Shown piece after piece: positions 8,202-17,226 of a DNA stretch of 64,000 bases (within the stretch, counting starts at the first letter, position 1; each line of letters begins with the position of its first letter). This stretch comes from UBA1413 sp964552955. GTDB lineage: Bacteria; Bacteroidota; Bacteroidia; Bacteroidales; Prolixibacteraceae. The notes below the pieces were generated by a model. It worked only from the letters and a program-made list of their open reading frames with translations, was not told the origin of the DNA and ran no database searches. The position numbers and the translations under genes were made by a program. Location of the stretch: positions 1 through 64,000 of the forward strand of contig CAZKIU010000010.1 of the NCBI GenBank assembly GCA_964552955.1, read 5' to 3'.

Positions 8202-10940
8202 TTACCTGACCACCTTGACAGAAGTGGCTTTCCCATCAGAATTGATAGCGCTGACGATCAGAACCCGGGCAGCAATGCCGTTCATTTCAAATACGGCTTT
8301 GCTGCCCGATACTAATATTTCCTGCAACAAATGACCGGCGAGATCATAAAGCCTTACCATACGGGTTCCTTCCGGAAACCGGGTCACCCACAGCCGTCCG
8401 GTGCCCGTTTCTGTAAATATATGTAATCTATCGTCGATTAAGGTGTTGTCGTTTAATGTAGAAGTTAATGGCAACAACCTGACATCATCGACATACAGGG
8501 TCAGTTCCTTTTCCTGGTAGGCTTCGGTGCCATTTCTTTCCGGGGAGATCAGAAGATACCCCGAAGGAGAATATCTGTATTTTGAAAGGTCGGTTTTACC
8601 TATGTCAAACTGAGCCGTTCTCCATTGTGCGGTCGTATACCCTGGAGTCGCCTCTTCCGGATCGGCAAAATCCGACAAAAGCATATTCCCGTTTCCATCG
8701 TATAGGCGGACTCCCAGTTTGCCTGGAGCATCTTTATAATATTTAAATTCAACCACTGAATTCTGATTGACTTGCAGATCATATCCCCAGGCTTGTGCTC
8801 CCCGGTAGGTCAACTGATGGGCATTGGCTGAAGTGATGGCCTGACTGTCGTCCTGGCGGATGACCCGCAGTACTTTTGCACTGGTATTGATCCCTGATCT
8901 GAAAGGATTCTGCACCACTTCCCCAAGTACAGCTTTATAGGTTCCGTTGGAGGAAGGGTTGGTTTTCCAGGAAACGAATCCTCCGAATATTGACCCTGTG
9001 ATAAAGCTTTCAAAGGTCTCCTCGAGGCGGTTTCCCGTAACGCTGAGATCGAGGTTGTCCAGCAGAGGATCCCCCTCCGGAACCATTCTGATGGTGATAG
9101 TCCGGGTAGCATTAGACGGTATCTGAAATTCAAAACCTGTAAACCAGGTGTCGCTATTCTTTTCCTCATAACTCGTGGAAGGCCGGGTGGTCCAGGCTTT
9201 GGCTGTAACGGTATCCGTTCCGTCGAAAAGGAGATAGAGCCTTTTGGTAGACTGGGAAAGGGAGATAATTCTCTCACTGACTTTTTGCGGAATCGCCTGA
9301 GTCAGCAAATTCCAGCGCACCGTGAGCGCGTTGGAGCCAGCCTGGATGGAATCCTTAATTTCAACATACCGGTTATCAAGGATGGCGACCTTTCTTTTAC
9401 AATAGGATACCTCATTCTTATAGAGCGGAGTAAGGTCAGCCTCCACCGAGCGGCAGTCAGGCTGAATGATGGGATGGTTCAGGGTGACATTTCCTGAAAC
9501 CAATTGTTTTTTGCCGTTGAAGGTGAGCGTGTTATGGGCCATGTTGTTGTACCTGAAAACATCCCACCGTTCTGAGGCCTGGCTCATGTTCCACAGGTCC
9601 ACTCCGTTGGTTTCCAAGGTATTGTAATCGCTGCTTCCGAAATCCATGGCCCAGCGGACTTCATTGGTTTCCATGACGAAAGAACCGATATCCATATGGG
9701 CATGGTTAGCGGAAGGGGTTCCCCCCTTTACAGCAAGGTAAATGTCACTGTCGCCCCATCCTGTGCGCAGGGCCGCTACGGCGCTTTCCCCCTGAGCGTA
9801 ATAAGTGGTTTCTAAGGGAGCAGGGATCCCTGACAAGGGGAGCGGAAGGCTCCAGATCAGCAGAAACGGCAACAGCCGGTTACCTGTCAGATCTGTGGTG
9901 TTTTCAGCCAGGGCAAAGGAGAGTTTTTTCATTTCGCCATACAGGCACGATTCATCTCTCAACTGGGCTGCCAGCCAGTACATCCCCGGCAGAACCCCAA
10001 TCCTGGTTCCGCAGTCGGCAAAATTGAACGGCATTGGGTTGACCGTTTTCAGAGTACCACCGCTCAATTGTTTTGTGGCGTTTCCCTGCATGTGGTTGAC
10101 AAAATGCACGGTACTCAGAAAACCTTCCATGGCGGTCAGCTCTCTGTCGGTTCCCCACATCTTTTGCAGTAAGTCAATGAAAAGGATGTTGAAGGTCGTT
10201 CCATAATCCCAATAACCCATTCCCTCGGGATAAGCGCCATTGTATTGATACACCTCCATTGCGATTTTGATGGAAGCCACCGCCCTGTCGATCAAAGGCT
10301 GAAAGTAAGCAGGATTCTCGTCGAATACTGCAGCCACTCCGGCAGAAATGCCGGCATTGCACACCTGGTTCCAGTTGTTGTCGCTTTTGAGCCACCACTG
10401 GTTGGCTTTCACACCAGTGGTCTCTTCTATTCCCTTGTTCCTGATGGCTGACGCGATGAGGGCTCGCGATGAGGGTGATAAGGCCTTATAAGTCCAGTCA
10501 TAACCTATGGCCATAGCCAGGGTCATTTCTGCCACATCCAGAAAATGGGAGGGATTCCAGTCGGAAAAAGAGGCCAATGCCACCATTTCGGTTTCTGCCC
10601 GGGAAGCGAAGCCGGCATCTCCTGTCATCCGGTAGGCATAACTCAGGAAAGCAATTCTGCGAATGGCCTCCCTCGATACAGAAAGCAACCTTTTCCCCGT
10701 CAGGGTTCTTTGCTGAACCGGTAGTGTGATCATTTTGCTGCATTCGGAAAGAATGAGCTGATGGACCTGGTTAAGCATGGTGTCGTTCTGAAGCCTGGCC
10801 TTGAGGGTAGCTTCATCTGCCGGCAAGAAGAAGAGCCGCGGATGACCTGTCAAAGGATAAGGACTTTGTCCGCAGGCACCTAAAATCCCTGAGAAAAACA
10901 AACTGACCCCAAAAATTAAGGTAATAATCTTTTTATCCAC
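8202..10940 (-). CDS. Heparinase II/III-like polysaccharide lyase with T9SS sorting domain
   Basis: The 912-residue product has a signal peptide (hydrophobic core, then GACGQS). Residues about 30-370 form the alpha/alpha-toroid typical of heparinase II/III and alginate-lyase-like proteins, with WWLKSDNNWNQVCNAG. The second domain contains HAHMDIGSFVM, matching the heparinase II catalytic region. A beta-rich region follows, and the last 80 residues (LWVTRFPEG, LYDLAGHLL, VKVVR at the end) look like a type A C-terminal sorting domain for T9SS. So the enzyme is probably secreted or anchored at the surface and cleaves uronate-containing polysaccharide by elimination. It converges with the TIM-barrel gene and lies 110 bases from the unassigned 1052-residue gene on the same strand. 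Confidence 0.75.
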   Translation of the reverse strand: MDKKIITLIFGVSLFFSGILGACGQSPYPLTGHPRLFFLPADEATLKARLQNDTMLNQVHQLILSECSKMITLPVQQRTLTGKRLLSVSREAIRRIAFLSYAYRMTGDAGFASRAETEMVALASFSDWNPSHFLDVAEMTLAMAIGYDWTYKALSPSSRALIASAIRNKGIEETTGVKANQWWLKSDNNWNQVCNAGISAGVAAVFDENPAYFQPLIDRAVASIKIAMEVYQYNGAYPEGMGYWDYGTTFNILFIDLLQKMWGTDRELTAMEGFLSTVHFVNHMQGNATKQLSGGTLKTVNPMPFNFADCGTRIGVLPGMYWLAAQLRDESCLYGEMKKLSFALAENTTDLTGNRLLPFLLIWSLPLPLSGIPAPLETTYYAQGESAVAALRTGWGDSDIYLAVKGGTPSANHAHMDIGSFVMETNEVRWAMDFGSSDYNTLETNGVDLWNMSQASERWDVFRYNNMAHNTLTFNGKKQLVSGNVTLNHPIIQPDCRSVEADLTPLYKNEVSYCKRKVAILDNRYVEIKDSIQAGSNALTVRWNLLTQAIPQKVSERIISLSQSTKRLYLLFDGTDTVTAKAWTTRPSTSYEEKNSDTWFTGFEFQIPSNATRTITIRMVPEGDPLLDNLDLSVTGNRLEETFESFITGSIFGGFVSWKTNPSSNGTYKAVLGEVVQNPFRSGINTSAKVLRVIRQDDSQAITSANAHQLTYRGAQAWGYDLQVNQNSVVEFKYYKDAPGKLGVRLYDGNGNMLLSDFADPEEATPGYTTAQWRTAQFDIGKTDLSKYRYSPSGYLLISPERNGTEAYQEKELTLYVDDVRLLPLTSTLNDNTLIDDRLHIFTETGTGRLWVTRFPEGTRMVRLYDLAGHLLQEILVSGSKAVFEMNGIAARVLIVSAINSDGKATSVKVVR

Positions 10941-11050
10941 ATCTGTTGAGTTATATGATGACCTGGCATCAAGCGTGATTCACCTATCAGGTGTTTACAG
11001 CGTGTAAGTTTACATAAAATTGAGGATCCATCCATCTCCCTACCGGTTAC

Positions 11051-14000
11051 TTAAAGCTTTCCGACAGTTTCCATCAGTGTGGTCATATCGTCGAGGACTT
11101 CGGTGATGCTTTTGCCGCCCGAGAGTTCGCGGATCTGACGGGAGGCCGACAGAGGGTCGAGATCTCCCTTGCCGAATTTGTCGAGTACGCCAAAGACCTT
11201 GCGCCAGTGGTCATTGGCCTTTTTCAGGGCCGGTCCGTTGGGCCCGCCGGCATTGGCCAGCTTACTCAGATTGCCGAGCAGTTTGGTTGACATATCCTTG
11301 GCGGAACCCCGGCATACCTCCTGAAGCTTTTCGTAGACGGTGAGGGCTTCATCGTTCATCATGTGCCAGTTTTTGAACCGGGTGACATCCACGGCCTGCT
11401 GGGCCCAGAGTTTGCCGGCGGCGCCCGGATTGCCGCTGAGCCAGGCCAGCTCTTTATAGGCCTCTGGATGGATGCTGGTGGTGACGGTCTCCCAGGAACG
11501 GATAGCGCTCCGGCCCGTGATCTCCTTGTAAGCCTGGTTCCAGGCCGGCTGGGCCTCTTTCTGCCACTGCTGCAATGTAGCCTTGCTCCCGTTTTTGGTG
11601 AGGGCACCAGCCAGCTTTTCATCCAGCCCGATGTCGTAATCCATGCCGGAGGTTCCGGCGCTGGAGGCATTGCGGAACTCTTTTAGCGGTGTTTTATTCC
11701 ACCCCCTGGCCTGCATGGCGGCATGAAACTTCTCCTGGGTTTTCTGGTGGATCAGATCCAGATCTTCGGTGAAGATCTGGCGGGTGTGGTAGTCCCCTTT
11801 GTATTTCAGAAAGTTCTTGGCGTGCATATTTTCGTGGATGGCGGCGGCCTGGGCTTCCCGGGTGGCCAGGGCCTGTTTCAGTTTCTGGGCAGCGCCCTTT
11901 TGACCGTTTTGCAGGGCTACCCGCAGCCTGATGACCTCCCCTTCGGTTCGCTGGAGGTTTTTCACCAGGGCTTCCCCCTGCTGCCGGGCCTGGTTGAATT
12001 GGGCCAGCCGGTAACTCTCCTGAGAGGAGGGAGACAGCAGTTTTCCTGCGGCAGTGAGAGATTTGGCCAGGCCATACTGGATGACCTTGCCGGTGACAAA
12101 ACTGATGGCCACATTTTCACCAGCCTGGGTCCACCCTCCGGCCTGGTATCCCTGATAAGCCTGAGCCGCCAGGAAGGAGGGTATTGAATAGGAGGAGGCC
12201 GCCCTGAGGATTCCTTCGGTGAGTCCGCCCTCCCAGGCGCCGGTGCCGCCCTGGTAAGCCACATTGAGCCAGGGACCGGCCACCAGGGAGGTAGCCATCA
12301 TGCCGGCATCGGCGGCTGTTTTGAAGCGATTGGCCCAGTTCAGTCCCACCTGTGCGGCCTCCTCCTCCCCTTTGGCGGCCTCCTGGGTGGCACGGGCTTC
12401 CACCTGTTTATACAGGATATCGGTGATCTTGCGCAGTTTGGCCACATCCATGTTCATCACGTCGGACGGTGTCACCTGACGGGCAATAAAATCACGCGCC
12501 CCGTCGGCATCGGCCGGGGGCAAAAGAGCCGCCATCCGCTGCAGGGAGGCCGAACAGCGCTGGTACTCCTCCATCCGCATCTGCTCCGTACGGATGTTTT
12601 CGATGAACTGCCCCCTGACAAAATCATCAAAACCGGTGCGCGTATGCACATATTGCCCGGTCAGTACCGACTTCTTCAGATCTTCCTCCGCCTGAAGGTC
12701 TGCCTCGGAGGTCATGATCTGATAAGAGAGCCTGGCCTTCACACCCGGGTCGGTTTCCTTCCCCAGCTGTTCGCGGAAAGCGCTGATGTTCCCCCGGATA
12801 AAGGCCATATTGCCCTCAATTTCCTCAATTTTATATTTTTTGGACTTTTCAGCCAGCGCATCAGGCGAGGCTGGCCCGGGAGCCCCGTCATCACTCCACT
12901 GGTACATCAGATAAACATTGATCCAGGTACCAATGAAGTGAATTCCCGCATTCTGGGAGTCCATGGTCAGCACCTTCATGTCGGCCGGAATGGTGGGATT
13001 GTACATCTCGAGCAGATTGTACTTTGTAACGGCCATTTCCGGAGGGGAAAATGAGGAGTATCCGCCTTCAAAGGTCATAAACTGCTGCTGGTCCCTTAAG
13101 GGGATTTCCCAGACCGGTTTTCGCTTTTCCCGAATGGCCTGAAGCAGCTTTTGCCGGTCGGGCAGTGAGAAGGTAATTTTGTCCTCGGTATATTTCAGGA
13201 TTTTAAGCTTCTGTTTTTCCTCGAAATGGACCGGAACATGGTGCCAGACATTCATCAGCTTCCAATGGGCCGGTACCCCCAGCAACGGATGGGCACCATA
13301 CACCAAATCTACCCTGGCGGTGCTGCTCTTCTGAAAATAGAGCAGTTTCTCAGGGTGGAATTCAAGCCTGATCGTGAGTTCTACCGCTTTTTCCGGGTAA
13401 ATAACCTGGGGATAATAGAATTCTATAGATTCTAAGGTGGTTTCACCTGTGGAAAGGGTGTGTTCCTCTTTGACCTTAATGATTCCATCCTGGATGGTCA
13501 CTTTTAACTTCTCCGGGGAGTTGTTCTTGATGTCAATCAATTTATACACCCCCTTGCCGGCAGGGGCAGGGGCAGGGGCAGGACTTCCCTTTTTGACAAG
13601 CGCCTTTTGGGCTGTGGTCAGGTTCTCCTGGTGTTCTTTTTCCAGTTTTTTCCATTCCGCTACCGGGTCACGGGGCTCCCCGGCTTTTTTGGCTTCTTCA
13701 GTCACGCCATCCAGCTTTTTCTGCAACTGGTCCAGCTCCGCCTTGTGCTGGAAGGCGATGGCCAGCGCCGATCGCACCCCTTCTTCACTTTCCAGGGAGG
13801 CGCAGGTGATCACCTCTTCCCAGGCGGCATCGAAAGCCGAGGCCGAGGCCGCAATCCGGGCTTTCAGCTCCAGCGATTCCATCAACAACGGCTGAAGTTT
13901 ATTCATATCCTGGCGGACGGCCGGTGAGGGAAACAAATAAAAAGGGGCACTCTTTTTAGCCACCGTGGCGGAGTGTTGTGTCTCACCCATCAACAGGCTC

Positions 14001-14209
14001 ATGCTTTCGGCCATCAGCGAAAAGTCGGCAAAGTAGCAGGTGGAGTCGGGAATTCCTAAAATTCCGGCTGTATCATTGGGTTGTGAAATCCGTTGGTCGT
14101 AACCTCCTTCCTGCTTCGGAAAGGGTTTATTCCATCTTCCGGAAGGCGTTCCCGACAGAGGGATCAGAGTCAGCGACAAAACCAGTAGTCTCAGGTACGG
14201 CGGGTTCAT
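11051..14209 (-). CDS. Large secreted protein of unknown function with coiled coils and a central hydrophobic region
   Basis: I do not recognise this 1052-residue protein. A signal peptide covers roughly residues 1-22. Residues 100-205 are helical and charged, likely coiled coil, followed by an Ala-Pro linker (APAPAPAG, 211-218). Residues 220-440 look beta-rich. Residues 450-620 are helical again. A Gly/Ala-rich hydrophobic region spans about 630-725 and could insert in a membrane. Residues 740-795 are another coiled coil, containing HENMH at 792-796. Around 850-862 the sequence GTSGMDYDIGL resembles, weakly, the DxD-bearing loop of nucleotidyltransferase folds. A signal peptide, pre-toxin-like hydrophobic block and distinct C-terminus are reminiscent of polymorphic toxins, but there is no Rhs repeat, no obvious immunity gene and no confirmed toxin domain. 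Confidence 0.6.
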   Translation of the reverse strand: MNPPYLRLLVLSLTLIPLSGTPSGRWNKPFPKQEGGYDQRISQPNDTAGILGIPDSTCYFADFSLMAESMSLLMGETQHSATVAKKSAPFYLFPSPAVRQDMNKLQPLLMESLELKARIAASASAFDAAWEEVITCASLESEEGVRSALAIAFQHKAELDQLQKKLDGVTEEAKKAGEPRDPVAEWKKLEKEHQENLTTAQKALVKKGSPAPAPAPAGKGVYKLIDIKNNSPEKLKVTIQDGIIKVKEEHTLSTGETTLESIEFYYPQVIYPEKAVELTIRLEFHPEKLLYFQKSSTARVDLVYGAHPLLGVPAHWKLMNVWHHVPVHFEEKQKLKILKYTEDKITFSLPDRQKLLQAIREKRKPVWEIPLRDQQQFMTFEGGYSSFSPPEMAVTKYNLLEMYNPTIPADMKVLTMDSQNAGIHFIGTWINVYLMYQWSDDGAPGPASPDALAEKSKKYKIEEIEGNMAFIRGNISAFREQLGKETDPGVKARLSYQIMTSEADLQAEEDLKKSVLTGQYVHTRTGFDDFVRGQFIENIRTEQMRMEEYQRCSASLQRMAALLPPADADGARDFIARQVTPSDVMNMDVAKLRKITDILYKQVEARATQEAAKGEEEAAQVGLNWANRFKTAADAGMMATSLVAGPWLNVAYQGGTGAWEGGLTEGILRAASSYSIPSFLAAQAYQGYQAGGWTQAGENVAISFVTGKVIQYGLAKSLTAAGKLLSPSSQESYRLAQFNQARQQGEALVKNLQRTEGEVIRLRVALQNGQKGAAQKLKQALATREAQAAAIHENMHAKNFLKYKGDYHTRQIFTEDLDLIHQKTQEKFHAAMQARGWNKTPLKEFRNASSAGTSGMDYDIGLDEKLAGALTKNGSKATLQQWQKEAQPAWNQAYKEITGRSAIRSWETVTTSIHPEAYKELAWLSGNPGAAGKLWAQQAVDVTRFKNWHMMNDEALTVYEKLQEVCRGSAKDMSTKLLGNLSKLANAGGPNGPALKKANDHWRKVFGVLDKFGKGDLDPLSASRQIRELSGGKSITEVLDDMTTLMETVGKL

Positions 14210-14427
14210 AGGTCATCTTCGGTTTAGCATAATGACAACAATTTACGCTTTTTTTGGGTTGTTAAATCCTGAAACAAAAGAACCTTAAAGAAATCTCTTA
14301 AAGCATTTGGAAATCTCATCCCGATCACCCGGCATAAAGTCAAATTTATGGAGGAATCAGGGATGCCCCTGCGAAGGGAGCCCTTACGGGTATTTGTTCA
14401 GCCACCTCTCCGGAGGTTAAAAAAAAT

Positions 14428-14492
14428 CTCAGGAGAATTATTAACCACAGGGGAAGATAGAAAAGCCCGATGATGGTTATTATTCTCCTGAG
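14428..14492. repeat. Long inverted repeat (18-19 base arms, 28-base loop)
   Basis: Arm one at 14428-14446 begins CTCAGGAGAAT and ends TTAACC; arm two at 14475-14492 begins GGTTAT and ends ATTCTCCTGAG. They are complementary except for one inserted base. The second arm also holds a small internal palindrome, ATTCTC-CT-GAGAAT. It could form a long RNA stem or be the two ends of a very small element. Confidence 0.55.
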
Positions 14493-14512
14493 AATGAGAA
14501 AATCGTTTGGAA

Positions 14513-14559
14513 TTACCGCAAAGCGGTAACCGGATGATAATCGTTTTTCGATCCGGTTA
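14513..14559. repeat. Two overlapping perfect hairpins
   Basis: TTACCGC-AAA-GCGGTAA at 14513-14529 is a perfect 7-base stem with a 3-base loop. It overlaps a second stem with TAACCGGAT at 14527-14535 and ATCCGGTTA at 14551-14559. The two stems share bases and cannot form at once, the layout expected of alternative RNA structures. They lie just past the stop of the minus-strand GH29 gene, so they could also act as its terminator, although a clear T-run is missing. Confidence 0.45.
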
Positions 14560-14589
14560 TCGCCTGGTGCCCCTTCATGCCCTACATGG

Positions 14590-15996
14590 TCATAATCCTC
14601 CGGCGATTTTGAATACCCAGGCGTGTTGGCAGGGCATGTTGCCGGGATTGAGCGGTGGCGCAGTAAGGGTAAGTGTGTTCCCTGACCAGCGCGATTTGAC
14701 CGGCAGGCTGCTGCCCAGGAGGGTCACCGATGCCGGTTTGGCCACACCAGAAACGGTCACCGCCTTTTCGGGCCAGCGCGTACAGATCACATATAGATCT
14801 TTCCCCTTGGTGGTGTAATAGACGTTTTGCTCCTTCCCCGCAGTCGCTTCCTTCCCTGCGGCCGGCCTGTTTTTCCAGGGCTGGGTGCCGTAAATGGCCT
14901 CTCCGTTGACCTTCAACCACTCTCCCATGTCGAGGAGACGTTGCTCCATGATCACCGGGATGCGGCCATCAGCTGTAGGTCCCACATCGAGCAGCAGGTT
15001 GCCCCCATCGGCCACCTTCTCCACCAGCAGCTTGATCAGGGCGGTCGAAGACATGTAGTGTTCCGTGGTCTCCATCCGGTTGTACCCAAAAGAGTTGCCG
15101 ATCCCCCGGCACTCCTCCCAGGGACGACCAGTTTCTCCTACGCCCTTGGTGGCATGCACCATGTCATATTCGGTGGTGAAATACCCCCCGTGGACGCTGC
15201 GGGTCTCCTTGCCCCAACGGTCGTTGACCACTACATTATCCTTCACCTTTGATTCGTTGTAGAGCCAGGCCAGAAACTCCGTGCTTTTCCAGGTTTCCGA
15301 AGGGTGATCCCACTCCCCGTCGGTGAAGATCAGTTCCGGTTCGTAACGGGTGACCAGTTCCTTCAACTGAGGTATCATGTGCTGGTCGACATATTGGTTC
15401 ACATTACTGAGGTAGAGGGGGTGGTACCACTCATAGAGGGAGTAGTAAAAGCCCATGTGCAACCCGGCGCCTTTGACGGCCTGGGTCAGGTCACCGCACA
15501 GGTCGCGGTGGGGGCCGATGTCAACACTGTTCCAGTTGGGACTCTGAGTGCTGGGCCAAAGGGCAAACCCTTCGTGGTGCTTCGAGGTGAGCACCACATA
15601 ACGGGCTCCTGCACGCTTAAATAGTTCCGCCCATCGCCCGGGGTCGAAATGTTCCGCCCTGAAATCTCCCGCAAAATCCTGATACTTAAAATTGGGGCCG
15701 TACATCCGGTTGTGGTACTCCCTGAAAAGCTCGGCTTCCGGCCTCTCTTCCTTGAGCCGCCACCAGTACCACTCAGAATACTTGGCCCAAATGTCAATAT
15801 CGGCATTGGCAGGCGCCCAGGCCGGTACAGAATATACCCCCCAATGGATGAAAATCCCGAATTTGGCGTCGGAAAACCAGCCGGGAACCGGCCGGCTGTC
15901 AATGGAGGCCCAGTCGGGGGTGTAAGGTTGACTGTACGTCGGTATACTTCCCAACAAGAAAGCAAGAAAAAAGAGATTTAAGAAAGCCTTTGGCAT
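14590..15996 (-). CDS. Secreted alpha-L-fucosidase, GH29 (second copy)
   Basis: An upstream in-frame ATG exists at 16059, but the ATG at 15996 (MPKAFLNLFFLAFLL) gives a normal signal peptide ending near TYSQ, so I chose it; the protein is then 468 residues. The domain begins WFSDAKFGIFIHWGVYSVPAW, continues with LTSKHHEGFALWPS, and LIFTDGEWDHP provides the expected nucleophile Asp. The C-terminal third is the usual beta domain after NLLLDVGPTADG. It differs clearly from the GH29 at 5657-7030, with an insertion around residues 70-110, suggesting a different fucoside preference. It stands alone on the minus strand, 380 bases from the next gene. Confidence 0.9.
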   Translation of the reverse strand: MPKAFLNLFFLAFLLGSIPTYSQPYTPDWASIDSRPVPGWFSDAKFGIFIHWGVYSVPAWAPANADIDIWAKYSEWYWWRLKEERPEAELFREYHNRMYGPNFKYQDFAGDFRAEHFDPGRWAELFKRAGARYVVLTSKHHEGFALWPSTQSPNWNSVDIGPHRDLCGDLTQAVKGAGLHMGFYYSLYEWYHPLYLSNVNQYVDQHMIPQLKELVTRYEPELIFTDGEWDHPSETWKSTEFLAWLYNESKVKDNVVVNDRWGKETRSVHGGYFTTEYDMVHATKGVGETGRPWEECRGIGNSFGYNRMETTEHYMSSTALIKLLVEKVADGGNLLLDVGPTADGRIPVIMEQRLLDMGEWLKVNGEAIYGTQPWKNRPAAGKEATAGKEQNVYYTTKGKDLYVICTRWPEKAVTVSGVAKPASVTLLGSSLPVKSRWSGNTLTLTAPPLNPGNMPCQHAWVFKIAGGL

Positions 15997-16338
15997 AGCT
16001 GATTTTTTAAGGTTTTCAATTATGATAAGAAAAGCTAATATAGATAATTCTACCCACAATTTTGCCTGCTCTTTCCCCTGTCAGATTAATTCTACCAGGA
16101 ATTGACGTTTTTGAGCTGTTTTTTCTGATATTTGTATGGTAATTCCTTTGGATGTTCAGTTTTATTTCGGATTCGGTGAGGTAACTGACCCGGGTACACG
16201 GGTCAGCACAAAGGCAAACCTCCGGCCATCTCCTGCCGGATGTGATTTTTATTTCCATTATCAAAGTATTTTCCATTACAAACGCCATCTGTAACAGGCG
16301 ATCCGTCGCCCTTGCAGGGCACTTTAAGTTTATCTGTC
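15997..16338. promoter_or_regulatory. Divergent intergenic region with an inverted repeat at 16185-16206
   Basis: This 342-base interval separates the divergent GH29 and methyltransferase genes and shows no convincing gene. At 16185-16206 CTGACCCG and CGGGTCAG form a perfect 8-base inverted repeat around six bases. It could be an operator or a hairpin in a leader. No exact TAnnTTTG box was found on either strand. Confidence 0.4.
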
Positions 16339-17112
16339 ATGAGTCAAGAAAATAGTTCTATACACGAGTTTGATTTTAACCTGATTTGCGAATATTTCTC
16401 ACTTTTAGACAGGCAAGGTCCCGGTAGTCCGGAATCTACCCTGAAAGCGCTTGGTTTTATCGATCATTTGAATGAGGCTTCCTGCATTGCCGACATCGGT
16501 TGCGGTACTGGAGGTCAGACGATGGTGCTGGCCCGGAATGTTCCGGGGAAAATCACAGGCATTGACCTATTCCCGCGGTTCATTGAACTGTTTAACACCA
16601 ACGCCCTGAGGTCGGGTTTCGGGGAACGGGTGAATGGGATTGTCGGAGACATGAAAAACCTCCCTTTTCAGGAGGAGGAGCTGGATCTGATCTGGTCGGA
16701 AGGGGCCATCTATAACATCGGTTTTGAACGGGGCATCACTGAGTGGCGGAAGTATCTGAAACCCGGGGGTTACCTGGCCGTTACAGAGGCCTCATGGTTT
16801 ACCGAAAACCGCCCTGTTGAAATCCATGATTTCTGGATGGATGCCTACCCGGAAATCGACACCATCCCCCACAAGGTAACCCAGTTGCAACATGCTGGTT
16901 ATATCCCCATTGCTACCTTCATTTTGCCCGAAACCTGCTGGACCGACCATTTTTACGTACCACAGGTGAAAGCACGGCAGATCTTTCTGGAGCAATACCG
17001 GGGAAATCCCATGGCGGAAAGCTTGGCTGCCAATGAACGACATGAAGCCGAACTCTATGCCCGTTACAAGGCGTATTACGGGTATGTGTTCTACATCGGG
17101 AGAAAAATCTGA
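16339..17112 (+). CDS. Class I SAM-dependent methyltransferase
   Basis: An ATG 27 bases upstream is in frame, but the ATG at 16339 (MSQENSS) is a more natural start; the protein is then 257 residues. It has the Rossmann methyltransferase motifs in order: DIGCGTGGQTM for the SAM-binding glycine loop, ITGIDLFPRF with the acidic residue after strand 2, GDMKNLPF, and DLIWSEGAIYNIGF for motif post II. A GGYLAVTEASWF strand follows. The family methylates small molecules, lipids or proteins; the substrate cannot be read here. It is a single-gene unit closed by a strong terminator, unrelated to the glycosidases around it. Confidence 0.8.
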   Translation: MSQENSSIHEFDFNLICEYFSLLDRQGPGSPESTLKALGFIDHLNEASCIADIGCGTGGQTMVLARNVPGKITGIDLFPRFIELFNTNALRSGFGERVNGIVGDMKNLPFQEEELDLIWSEGAIYNIGFERGITEWRKYLKPGGYLAVTEASWFTENRPVEIHDFWMDAYPEIDTIPHKVTQLQHAGYIPIATFILPETCWTDHFYVPQVKARQIFLEQYRGNPMAESLAANERHEAELYARYKAYYGYVFYIGRKI

Positions 17113-17124
17113 TAATCCTTCAGA

Positions 17125-17154
17125 AGACCGGCACCCTCGTGCCGGTCTTTTTTT
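17125..17154 (+). terminator. Rho-independent terminator of the methyltransferase gene
   Basis: A perfect 10-base stem (AGACCGGCAC / GTGCCGGTCT) with a CCTC loop is followed by seven T residues, starting 12 bases after the stop codon. Confidence 0.9.
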
Positions 17155-17226
17155 CCCGATATAGAGATATGATGGTTCAACTGAAGTCCGGCCATTTTCA
17201 GTTCAAATCTTCATCTGCAATCTTTT

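Larger units (their letters stand above)
14210..14589. other. 380-base non-coding interval rich in hairpins
   Basis: This lies between the start of the 1052-residue gene and the end of the second GH29 gene. I see no convincing reading frame. It contains three nested or adjacent inverted repeats between 14428 and 14559, listed separately. The part at 14210-14300 is AT-rich and would carry the promoter of the 1052-residue gene, but no exact TAnnTTTG box was found on the minus strand. Confidence 0.5.

Noticed and set aside
11820..11837. HENMH in the 1052-residue protein as a zinc protease site
   Set aside because: It lies at the end of a coiled coil without a downstream third ligand in a familiar spacing; a five-residue match of this kind arises easily by chance.
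16016..16288. 90-codon minus-strand frame upstream of the second GH29
   Set aside because: No motif, several Lys/Asn-rich stretches typical of AT-rich intergenic DNA, and it contains the inverted repeat at 16185-16206.
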